Part shown: positions 15,812 through 23,837 of the stretch, piece after piece
How the letters are laid out: every line of letters begins with the position of its first letter
Numbering within the stretch: the first letter of the stretch is position 1
Assembly (NCBI GenBank): GCA_036504595.1
Contig: DASXUX010000095.1
Span: 62,001-126,000 of the forward strand
DNA from: DASXUX01 sp036504595
GTDB lineage: Bacteria > Planctomycetota > SZUA-567 > H5-PLA8
Direction of reading: 5' to 3'
Length of the DNA: 64,000 nt
Program-made: the position numbers and the translations under genes
Notes under the pieces: model-generated
Databases searched by the model: none
Seen by the model: the letters and a program-made list of their open reading frames with translations, nothing else
What the model was told of the DNA's origin: nothing

Positions 15812-18800
15812 ATGCGCGACGCCTGGATGCTTTTCGTGGCTTTGATTGTTTGCGCGTTGGCACACACAGAAGAGCCGGCGCCGCTGTGGCAGATTGGCGT
15901 GCTGGACAAGGACGACCGCGAGTTCGCTCTGGCGCCGGGCGGGTATAACGATTTCGCGGCGGACGGGTTCTTTATCGTTGGGCCGTCGGATGCGAAGAAG
16001 GACTGGCCGTATGTGCATCCGGGGCCGACGGACGACTGGGCAGGGTTGGTTCCGCACACGTTCACGATTGCGTTTGCGCTCGACGCGGCACCGACGGCGG
16101 AAGGGAAGTTCACGGTTGCGCTCGTCGATACGCAGGGGAAATTGCCGCCGAAGCTGTCGATCAAAATCAACGAGAAAGCGTTTTCGCAGCAGACGCCGCC
16201 GGGAGCGGGAGACGCGTCGGTGTTCGGCGATCCGAAGAAGGGTAAGCCGTACAGCTTTGACGTACCGGTTGCGGCGGATTTGCTGAAGGCGGGCGTGAAC
16301 ACGATTTTGATCACCAGCGAAGAAGGAAGCTGGGTGCTCTACGATTGCGTGGCGCTGTATGCGCCGGGCGCGAAGTTGGGGAAGGTGCCGGAAGGCGCGG
16401 TGAAGCGGCCGCCGGCGCCGAAGCGCGCGGGGCCGCTGGAAGAAGTTGTCATTGTTTTCAAAACGCATTTCGACATTGGGTACACGGCTCTGGCGAAGGA
16501 GGTGGTGCAGCGGTACCGCACGACGATGATGGATCAGGCGCTGAAGGTGTGCGACGCCAGCAAGGGCCTGCCGCCGGAGCAGCAGTTTGCGTGGACGATT
16601 CCGGGATGGCCGATGGCGAAGATTCTGGAAGAAGGGCCGGGGCAGACGCCGGAGCGCATCCAGCGCATCAAGGATGAAATCAAGGGCGGGCATTTTGTCG
16701 TTCACGGACTACCGTTCACGACGCATACCGAGACGCTCGAAACGGAGGAGCTTGTGCGCGGCATGGGTTTCGCCGCAAAGATTTCGCGGGCTCTGTCACT
16801 GCCTCTGCCGCGCGATGCGAAGATGACCGATGTGGCGAGCCACTGCTGGATTTTGCCGACGCTGCTGAAGAACGCTGGCATCGAATTTCTGCATCTTGGC
16901 TGCAACGCTGCGTGCCGTTCGCCGCATGTGCCGCCGTTGTTCTGGTGGGAAGGACCGGACGGGTCGCGCGTGCTGACGATGTACACGGCCGAAGGCTACG
17001 GCACGGGGTTGGTTCCGCCGAAGAGCTGGAAATATCCGGTGTGGCTGGCGCTGATTCATACCGGCGACAACCACGGGCCGCCAACGCCGGCGGAAGCCAA
17101 GCGGGAGCTCGACCAGGCCGCGGTGAAGTTGCCGGGCGTGAAGGTGCGGATCGGGCGGCTGTCGGATTTCTCGGACGCGCTGCTGAAGCATCAGCCGGAA
17201 ATTCCGGTTGTGCGCGGCGATATGCCGGACACGTGGATTCATGGATTGCTGGCCGATCCGGGCGGGGCGGCGATTGCGCGCAACACTCGGCCGCTGTTGC
17301 CGGTTGCGGACGCACTGCAAACGAATCTGCGAATCTGGGGCGTAACGGCCGGCACGGAGGCCGGCGCTACCGCGCTCGCGACGGCATACGAGAAGAGCCT
17401 CCTATATGGCGAGCACACGTGGGGCGGGGCTCAGTACTGGATCACGAGCTACGGCAAGGGCAAGACGAAGTTTGGCTATGGGGAGCAGTGGAAGACGGAG
17501 CGCGAAGCCGGCCGCTTCAAGCGGCTGGAAGAATCGTGGGCGGAGCACACGAACTACATTGAGACGGCGCGGGATCTGGTCGCGCCGATGATCTCGGGCG
17601 GGATGGAGGGGCTGGCGAAGGCGACGGGGGCCGAGAAGTCGAACATCGAAGGCAGCGGGCGTGTGGTCATCTACAATCCTCTTCCCTGGGCACGCTCAGG
17701 ACTGGTCACGCTGAAGGCGGCCTTACCCAAAGGTGCGAATACGCTGGGCGATCTTCCTGCGGACAGCAATAATGACACCACTCGATATGTCGCGCTGAAC
17801 CTGCCACCAAATGGATACCGCGTCTACGCGCCCGGCGGTGCTGATTACAAACCACCAGACTTTGAGATCGATGAAGCCAAGGGCACGCTCGGATGGAAAC
17901 ACTTTAAGGCCACACTTGATCCCGCGCGCTGCTGCGTGAAGTCGCTCGTGGCGAATGGGCGAGAGCTCATCGACGCAAACTCGCCGTATGGGTTCGGGCA
18001 GTACTTGTATGAACGCTTCGATGTCGAGAACACGAAGAACTTCCTGAATGCATACGTCAAGATCAAGGCGGACTGGGCGGACAATGAAATCGGGAAGCCC
18101 AATATGCCGACGAAAGAGCAGGCTCCGTACGCGGCGGCTTCGCCAAGCGGCGGGACATTGAAGATCGAAAAGGGGCTGTGCGCGATTACGGCGGTGATGG
18201 CGGCTCCGGCGGGCGGAAACATCAAGCATGCGATCACATCAAAGCTGACGCTCTACGACAAGCTGCCGTATGCGGATTTCGAGATCACACTGCACGACAA
18301 GCCGGCGGATCCTTGGCCCGAGGCGGGGTGGATTTGCTTCCCGTTCAAGATCGAGGAGCCGCAGTTCAAGCTGGGGCGGCTGGGCGCGATTGTCGATCCG
18401 GCGAAGGACTGCATCGAAGGCTGCAACAACGAGATGTTTTGGATCAACAGCGGGCTGGCGGTGCTGGATGCGAAGAACGCCGGCGTGGGCTTCTGCCCGC
18501 TGGATCATCCGCTGATCAGTTTGGGGCAGCCGGGGTTGTGGCGCTACACGCAGCAGTTCACGCCGCGCAAGCCGGCGGTGTTCGTCAACCTGTTCAACAA
18601 TCAGTGGACGACGAATTTCCGCATGTGGAACAGCGGCACGTGGACTTCGCGCGTGCGGATCTGGGCCATCGACAAGTACGATGCGAACGAGTCGCTCATT
18701 ACGCCGTGCCTGGAGGCGCGCAATCCGCCGCTGGCGGCGTATACGGATGCTCCCGCGGGAAAGCTTCCGGCAACTCAGAACGGACTGGAGCTGTCGCGAA

Positions 18801-19042
18801 AAGGCGTGGCGTTGACGGCGTTCGGGCCCAATCCGGATGGTGAGGGGACGCTGTTGCGGCTGTGGGAGATGGCGGGCGACGGGAAGGCCTGCCGCGTGAA
18901 ATTGCCGGCGGGGATGAAGATAACGAGCGCTCAGCCGTGCGACCTGCGCGGGCAGACAAAAGGACAGCCGATTCCGATTATTGACGGCGCGATGGAGGTG
19001 CCGCTGGGGGCATTTGGGCCTTACAGTGTGATTTTGAAATAA
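15812..19042 (+). CDS. Secreted GH38-like alpha-mannosidase with PL4-like module (second copy)
   Basis: This is a 1076-residue paralogue of the preceding protein. The signal peptide is followed by the shared module (LWQIGVLDKDDREFALAP, DWPYVHPGPTDDWAG, GSWVLYDCVALY), then a GH38-type domain. THFDIGYT gives zinc ligands His219 and Asp221, Asp340 in KMTDVASHCW is the likely nucleophile, and GEHTWGG gives His535. The C-terminal beta region is only distantly similar to the first copy. The ATG at 15812 was preferred because GGGGAG then lies 6 bases upstream; an ATG at 15806 is too close to it. A 25-bp palindromic repeat is read in frame at 17347-17371 (TAGTEAGATAL). It is the last gene of the putative LacI-controlled operon. 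Confidence 0.87.
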   Translation: MRDAWMLFVALIVCALAHTEEPAPLWQIGVLDKDDREFALAPGGYNDFAADGFFIVGPSDAKKDWPYVHPGPTDDWAGLVPHTFTIAFALDAAPTAEGKFTVALVDTQGKLPPKLSIKINEKAFSQQTPPGAGDASVFGDPKKGKPYSFDVPVAADLLKAGVNTILITSEEGSWVLYDCVALYAPGAKLGKVPEGAVKRPPAPKRAGPLEEVVIVFKTHFDIGYTALAKEVVQRYRTTMMDQALKVCDASKGLPPEQQFAWTIPGWPMAKILEEGPGQTPERIQRIKDEIKGGHFVVHGLPFTTHTETLETEELVRGMGFAAKISRALSLPLPRDAKMTDVASHCWILPTLLKNAGIEFLHLGCNAACRSPHVPPLFWWEGPDGSRVLTMYTAEGYGTGLVPPKSWKYPVWLALIHTGDNHGPPTPAEAKRELDQAAVKLPGVKVRIGRLSDFSDALLKHQPEIPVVRGDMPDTWIHGLLADPGGAAIARNTRPLLPVADALQTNLRIWGVTAGTEAGATALATAYEKSLLYGEHTWGGAQYWITSYGKGKTKFGYGEQWKTEREAGRFKRLEESWAEHTNYIETARDLVAPMISGGMEGLAKATGAEKSNIEGSGRVVIYNPLPWARSGLVTLKAALPKGANTLGDLPADSNNDTTRYVALNLPPNGYRVYAPGGADYKPPDFEIDEAKGTLGWKHFKATLDPARCCVKSLVANGRELIDANSPYGFGQYLYERFDVENTKNFLNAYVKIKADWADNEIGKPNMPTKEQAPYAAASPSGGTLKIEKGLCAITAVMAAPAGGNIKHAITSKLTLYDKLPYADFEITLHDKPADPWPEAGWICFPFKIEEPQFKLGRLGAIVDPAKDCIEGCNNEMFWINSGLAVLDAKNAGVGFCPLDHPLISLGQPGLWRYTQQFTPRKPAVFVNLFNNQWTTNFRMWNSGTWTSRVRIWAIDKYDANESLITPCLEARNPPLAAYTDAPAGKLPATQNGLELSRKGVALTAFGPNPDGEGTLLRLWEMAGDGKACRVKLPAGMKITSAQPCDLRGQTKGQPIPIIDGAMEVPLGAFGPYSVILK
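17347..17371. repeat. In-frame GCCGGCACGGAGGCCGGC repeat in second GH38 gene
   Basis: GCCGGCACGGAGGCCGGCGC and 'TACC' are read as AGTEAGAT. The sequence is nearly identical to the intergenic copy at 54729-54757 and to one of three units at 25592-25672. Confidence 0.75.
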
Positions 19043-19070
19043 CCGCTTGGTCCAACGAACGGCAACAGAC

Positions 19071-19165
19071 TTCAACACAGAGACACGGAGGACACAGAGG
19101 TCACAGAGTTTTTCTTATTCTATTTCCTCTCCGTGCTCTCTGTGTTCTCTGTGGCTCCGTGCTGA
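19071..19165. repeat. CTCTGTG inverted repeat after the hydrolase operon
   Basis: CAACACAGAGACACGGAGGA and CACAGAGGTCACAGAG are mirrored by CTCTCCGTGCTCTCTGTG and TTCTCTGTGGCTCCGTGCTG around an A/T-rich loop. It lies just after the second GH38 stop codon and could form a terminator hairpin. Confidence 0.7.
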
Positions 19166-19282
19166 AAGCAGTTAAAGAACGCTCATAAACGTCGGCGTAT
19201 TCAACCCGTTACTGTTTTCGATATTTCGAAATCCCTGCTCGCAGGTAGAGTGTACGCAAGTACGCGAAAGGGGATTCGACGC

Positions 19283-20578
19283 ATGTGCAGATGTATGGTC
19301 ACTCTGGCGACGCTCTTACTTACAGGAACCCTGGTGTTCTCTGCCGAGGATAGCTGGCCGCAGTTCCGCGGGCCGACGGGGGACGGGCTTGCCTCGGCGA
19401 CGGCGGAACCGCCGGTGGAATGGAGCGAGACGAAGAACATCGCGTGGAAAGTCGCGACGCCCGGCAAAGGGCGGTCCTCGCCGGTGATCATGGGCGACCG
19501 GATTTTTCTAACGATGGCGCTCGAAGAAGGCACGAAGCGTACGCGCATCGGGCCGGACGACATGCAGGTGGCGACGCGGATCAAGCCGGGCGTCGTGTGT
19601 CTCGACCGCAATACCGGCAAGCAGCTTTGGCATACGACGCTCTTCGATATCGAAAACCCGCAGCCGGTGCATTGGCTGAACAGCTTCGCCACGCCGACGC
19701 CGGTGGTGGAAGGCAATCGCGTGTACTGCGATTTTGGCGCGTTCGCGACGGGGTGCCTGGATGCGGAGACTGGCAGCATCGTGTGGAAGACTCAGGTGCC
19801 GCTGGACCACCAGGTCGGGCCGGGCAGCTCGATCATCGTTTATCAGAACTTGCTGCTGATGCTGCGCGATGGCCGCAGCGCACAGTTCGTGACGGCGCTG
19901 GACAAGGAAACCGGGAAGACGGTGTGGAAAGTGGACCGGCCGCCGCTGAATGGGTCGAACGACACGCGCAAATGTTTTTCGACGCCGCTGCTGATCCAGG
20001 TCAAAGATCAGGTACAGATGCTCGCGGTCGGCGCGCGCTGGATCGTCGCGTATGAGCCTCTGACGGGGAAAGAAATCTGGCGACTGCGGCACGGGGAAGG
20101 CTTTTCGATTGGGGCTCGGCCGGTGTTTGGGAATGGCCTCGCGATTTTCAGCACCGGTTGCATGAAGCCAGTGCTGCTGGCGGTCAAGACGGACGGGCAA
20201 GGCGAAGTTCCGGCGACGGGGATTGTTTGGAAATCGCCGCGAAATGTGCCGGTGATGTCGTCGCCGCTGCTGGTGGGCGATGAAGTTTATGTGGTCTCCG
20301 ATCCGGGGATCGCGAGTTGTTCGAGCGCGAAGACGGGCGATCTGATCTGGCAGGAGAAAATCGGGGTTGCGTGCTATGCCTCGCCCACGCTTGCCGACGG
20401 CCGCATCTACTTTTTCTGCAACGATGGAAAAGCGGTGGTGCTGAAGGCCGGGACGAAGATGGAGCGCCTGGGCGAGAATACGATTGAAGGGTTTATCACG
20501 GCGTCGCCGGCGTTTTTGGGGAAGGCGATTTATGTGAGGACGGATGGGCACATGTATAGGATTGAAAGTAAGCAGTAG
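19283..20578 (+). CDS. PQQ-like beta-propeller protein, exported
   Basis: This is a 431-residue exported protein with a signal peptide (MCRCMVTLATLLLTGTLVFSA). It then opens with the SWPQFRGPTGDG phrase that typifies the PQQ-like (BamB/quinoprotein-type) beta-propellers of Planctomycetes and Verrucomicrobia. Propeller-blade motifs recur: VCLDRNTGKQLWHT, GCLDAETGSIVWK, VTALDKETGKTVWKVD, YEPLTGKEIWRL and CSSAKTGDLIWQ. No catalytic residues are evident. Such proteins are usually abundant in PVC genomes and their function is mostly unknown. AAAGGGG 8 bases before the ATG at 19283 decided the start; a GTG at 19250 is the longer alternative. It lies beyond the inverted repeat and probably has its own transcription. 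Confidence 0.87.
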   Translation: MCRCMVTLATLLLTGTLVFSAEDSWPQFRGPTGDGLASATAEPPVEWSETKNIAWKVATPGKGRSSPVIMGDRIFLTMALEEGTKRTRIGPDDMQVATRIKPGVVCLDRNTGKQLWHTTLFDIENPQPVHWLNSFATPTPVVEGNRVYCDFGAFATGCLDAETGSIVWKTQVPLDHQVGPGSSIIVYQNLLLMLRDGRSAQFVTALDKETGKTVWKVDRPPLNGSNDTRKCFSTPLLIQVKDQVQMLAVGARWIVAYEPLTGKEIWRLRHGEGFSIGARPVFGNGLAIFSTGCMKPVLLAVKTDGQGEVPATGIVWKSPRNVPVMSSPLLVGDEVYVVSDPGIASCSSAKTGDLIWQEKIGVACYASPTLADGRIYFFCNDGKAVVLKAGTKMERLGENTIEGFITASPAFLGKAIYVRTDGHMYRIESKQ

Positions 20579-20943
20579 GCAGCGGCAGTAGGCAGGAGGC
20601 GGGAGCGGCTTATTGCGGATTCCGGAATGCGGATTTCCCCCTCACCCCTAGCCCCTCTCCCTCGCGGGGGAGAGGGGAACCGGAGCGACTCTGCCGGGCA
20701 CGCGCTCGATCTGCATGCGCTGCGGCACAGCGACCGACGGAGGACGTTTGGAGTTTACGTCCACAGCGACAACGCGGCTCGCAGGGCCGTCGACCAGTTG
20801 CCTCGGATTGGCACTGCAACTCCACCCCACTCGTTCTTCGTTCATAAGCCAGATCTGTTGACCGGTTTGCGTCTATCGGCAGGCCCTTCAGTCGACACGG
20901 CTGTCTTAGGGAGTATAAGTGTCCCTTTCGTCGGAGATACCCA
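20579..20943. other. Left border of the DGQHR cassette: repeats and a gene-free stretch
   Basis: No convincing gene. It holds a GCAGTAGGCAG tandem (20574-20600) and a hairpin repeat at 20638-20687 (CCCTCTCCCTCGCGGGGGAG with AGGGG), almost identical to one at 42724-42774. About 250 bp of unassigned sequence leads into the DGQHR gene. A minus-strand frame at 20648-20845 stays open and might be a gene fragment. GGAG 8 bases upstream of the ATG at 20944 is the ribosome binding site for the cassette. Confidence 0.6.
20638..20687. repeat. CCCTCTCCCTCGCGGGGGAGAGGG hairpin repeat, copy 1
   Basis: CCCCTCTCCC and GGGAGAGGGG form a 10-bp stem with flanking CCCTCACCCCTAG and AACCGGAGCG. The second copy lies at 42724-42774. 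A repeat of this form is widespread in unrelated bacteria. Confidence 0.75.
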
Positions 20944-22512
20944 ATGAGCAACACGAAACAGGTGAAGACCAAAGCAGTAGTCGCGCTGAAGGTCCGGCAA
21001 TGGCTTCAGGAGTGGGACGAAATCAAGTTCGACGAGGATGCCCAGCAGGCGAAGCCTCTGGAGTATTTCTATCTGTGCAAAATGAGGGCCGGCGATCTGA
21101 AGGCGTTAACCGGGGTATATCGTAGGTCGGCCAAGCATGGGACACCGCGTGCAAAGGATCCCAATGTACAGCGAGGGCACGAGGAAGATCGATCCATTAC
21201 GATCCGGGAGTTCGTTAAGCACGGTTTTCCATGGTGCGAGATGGGCGATGCCAAGCGGAGTACTCCCGGGGCGAACGAGCTGTTGAAACCTGGATGGCTG
21301 CCAACAGCGATTATTGTCAATATTTTAGAGAAGGGAGCATCACGGAACAGCGAGACGATCCCAAGCGACGACTTGGTCCAGGTTGCAGAGGAAGGTGATA
21401 TCACCAAGCTATTGCTCCCTAAGGATTTCGACGGATCGAAATGGCAACCTAAGAAAGTGTATCCACTGGAAGTGATCGACGGTCAGCACCGCCTCTGGGC
21501 CTTCGAGGATTTCGATCCCGCAGAAGATTTTGAGCTTCCGGTAGTCGCTTTTCATGGGCTGGATCGCAGTTGGCAGGCATACCTTTTTTGGTCGGTCAAC
21601 ATCACTCCGAAGCGCATAAACCGCTCTTTGGCATTTGACCTATATCCGCTGTTGAGGCGTGAGGACTGGCTGGACCGGTTTACGGGGCACTCAATTTACC
21701 GCGAAACGCGGTGCCAGGAATTAGTGGAATCTTTTTGGTCGCATCCAGACAGTCCGTGGTATCAGCGGATCAACATGTTGGGCGAGACCGCTCAGCAACG
21801 CGGCAATGAAATCCCAATGGTGACTCAGGCGGCGTGGATCCGATCTCTAATGGCCACATTCGTGAAAGAGTGGAATGATGGTGGCAAGATCGGCGGTCTG
21901 TTCGGAGCAGCACGCGGAAGCCACAGCACGCTCCTACCTTGGAACCGGGCAATGCAGGCTGGATTTCTGATTTTTGCCGGTGCTTCCTTCCAGAAGGCCG
22001 TGAAGGCATGCAAGGATCAGTGGGCCGAGAAGCTGCGGAAACAGAAGGATGACACACTATTCGAGACGGGCGATGACCCAGCCTTCCATGGCCGCTACTC
22101 GCTGATCACGACGGACCAAGGGATTCGAGGGTTGCTGTCCATCTTTAATGACCTCTGCTTCGCGATTTCTGAGGATCTCGGCCTTAATGAATGGCTATGG
22201 GAAGATATCGCCGGCAAGCAGAAGGCCAACCTACCACCGGCGACCGATGAGGCGTCGGTGACCCTGGCTGTGCAGTCGCTGAAGCGGACGAAGATTGGGG
22301 CTTTCATCGAGACGGTTGGCAAAGCGCTGGCTTCCTACGACTGGCGCACATCCTCTACACCCGGTCTTTCTGATCAAGAGAGACTCAAGCAGGCGGTTTT
22401 CCGTGGCAGCAGTGGTTACAAAGAGCTACGGCAACAGCTGATCAGCCACCTAAAGAAGGGCCCTGTACAATTAGCGAAGGCTGCAACTGCGGCTGACAAC
22501 TTGAGGAAATGA
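20944..22512 (+). CDS. DGQHR-motif protein, DndB-like
   Basis: This 522-residue cytoplasmic protein carries the DGQHR motif exactly (residues 179-183, in PLEVIDGQHRLWAFEDF). It marks the family of DndB, the regulator of DNA phosphorothioation, and relatives found in DNA-modification and defence loci with a ParB/sulfiredoxin-like fold. An upstream segment FYLCKMRAGDLKALTGVYRR fits the start of that domain. The C-terminal 250 residues are helical and unassigned. It is longer than typical DndB (about 350-400 residues). Its ATG has GGAG upstream, and its stop overlaps the next start (ATGA), so the three genes are translationally coupled. No dndA, C, D or E is present. Wobble positions look less G/C-rich than in the flanking genes, suggesting transfer. 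The family is well supported; the function is inferred. Confidence 0.75.
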   Translation: MSNTKQVKTKAVVALKVRQWLQEWDEIKFDEDAQQAKPLEYFYLCKMRAGDLKALTGVYRRSAKHGTPRAKDPNVQRGHEEDRSITIREFVKHGFPWCEMGDAKRSTPGANELLKPGWLPTAIIVNILEKGASRNSETIPSDDLVQVAEEGDITKLLLPKDFDGSKWQPKKVYPLEVIDGQHRLWAFEDFDPAEDFELPVVAFHGLDRSWQAYLFWSVNITPKRINRSLAFDLYPLLRREDWLDRFTGHSIYRETRCQELVESFWSHPDSPWYQRINMLGETAQQRGNEIPMVTQAAWIRSLMATFVKEWNDGGKIGGLFGAARGSHSTLLPWNRAMQAGFLIFAGASFQKAVKACKDQWAEKLRKQKDDTLFETGDDPAFHGRYSLITTDQGIRGLLSIFNDLCFAISEDLGLNEWLWEDIAGKQKANLPPATDEASVTLAVQSLKRTKIGAFIETVGKALASYDWRTSSTPGLSDQERLKQAVFRGSSGYKELRQQLISHLKKGPVQLAKAATAADNLRK

Positions 22513-23837
22513 TGGCCACTTGGCAGCTAACCACATTGGGAAAGCGGGCCGTCACCTCGGCATCGCGGCGGAGAATTGGCGACTACTTCATCGCCCTGCC
22601 GCCACACGTAAAGAAGTCACGATGGATCCGCTCGGGAAATCGGTATCGCGCCGACTGTTTACGTCGTTACGGACAAGACCTTCAAGCAAACCCGCCGACG
22701 GTAGACCACGGAGCGATGGTCGACTATGTAGCCGCTTCGGGTCCAGCGCATGTCATTGACGGCTGGGCCTTTCTTGGGCGAGCTGTTGATAGTGCCCTGC
22801 GACGCGACTCGTACTCGGCTATCTTCTTCGGCTACTATGCCGAACTACGGGCTGCGATGGCCCTTTTGGCTGCAGAGGGGCTTGGGATCCTGGACAGTAA
22901 ACATCCGATCATCAATGCTGCAGGTTCCACAGACTTCCTGCCGAAGTGTCGTGCGCCTTATGGCGGGCCCAACTGGGCTAGAACTCATTACGTCACGGGC
23001 CCATGTCTGAAACAATGGGCGACGCTCAAGAGGAGTTCCCAGCTTCTTGACGACCTTGTGCATCCGGAGGATACGAGACTTTCGGATTGGCTAACGGCCT
23101 GCGGGCGACCTTTTCCAGGAAAAGCAGTTGCTAAGAAGTGGCTTGATCGATGGGGCTTGGACCTAGCGGCGCTTGATGATGACCATGATGCAAGGAACAT
23201 GGTGAGCTACCGCCCTTCGGAATTCCGACGACCAGGAGTACTTGCGATGAACGCGGTCTTGGAATTCGTCAGTCAGCTATGGCGGCTTCTCGAACCATCG
23301 CCTCCGTGGCGGTTCCCAGTAATGGAGCGACATCTGTTGCGTCGTGCAATGAGGATCGGTGGACCAGCCGTGACTGTCCCGATGATACAGGCACTAGGCA
23401 TCGCAGCAGCATCCGCGCAGAACTGGGCTACATTCTTCGCCCAAAACGACGACCCCTTGCCTTTGATTGAAGCGGAACAGGTCACGGAAATTGAGCACCC
23501 GAGGTGCCATTTACAGGTGATATCCCGAGCGGCTTTGCTGCTATTTGTCGCTACCGGAGCGGCCGCGCGACACTTAAGGTTGGCAACATATGAGCGAGAG
23601 TACCTTGCCTTTTGGTGGCGGCTTCTTGCCGAAACACGCGGCCTCGCAGATCAGCAGGGATCGCTCGATGCTCCTGTGGACGCTTGGGCCGATGTTCAAT
23701 CTGCTCTTCAGGACGCCGATGGATGGCGACAAGCCAATCCACAGGGCACACTGTGGCGACTACGTCGAGATCACCCATCCGTGCTAGATGAGTTGGGGGC
23801 GTGCGATGCCATCGCGATGTGGGGGTTGGTGCCGTGA
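22509..23837 (+). CDS. Unknown 442-residue protein of the DGQHR-methylase cassette
   Basis: I do not recognise this protein. It starts in the ATGA overlap with the DGQHR gene, and its stop overlaps the methylase GTG start by four bases, so it is surely part of the same system. It has no signal peptide. Much of it looks alpha-helical, with a tract SAIFFGYYAELRAAMALLAA (about residues 104-123), a HEPN-like 'DARNMVSYRPSEF' segment near residue 228 and a tryptophan-rich second half (FWWRLLAETRG). The HEPN resemblance is weak and rests on an arginine-asparagine-tyrosine pattern following helices. Position makes it the likely effector, specificity or restriction component. A structure prediction would be decisive. 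Confidence 0.8.
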   Translation: MMATWQLTTLGKRAVTSASRRRIGDYFIALPPHVKKSRWIRSGNRYRADCLRRYGQDLQANPPTVDHGAMVDYVAASGPAHVIDGWAFLGRAVDSALRRDSYSAIFFGYYAELRAAMALLAAEGLGILDSKHPIINAAGSTDFLPKCRAPYGGPNWARTHYVTGPCLKQWATLKRSSQLLDDLVHPEDTRLSDWLTACGRPFPGKAVAKKWLDRWGLDLAALDDDHDARNMVSYRPSEFRRPGVLAMNAVLEFVSQLWRLLEPSPPWRFPVMERHLLRRAMRIGGPAVTVPMIQALGIAAASAQNWATFFAQNDDPLPLIEAEQVTEIEHPRCHLQVISRAALLLFVATGAAARHLRLATYEREYLAFWWRLLAETRGLADQQGSLDAPVDAWADVQSALQDADGWRQANPQGTLWRLRRDHPSVLDELGACDAIAMWGLVP

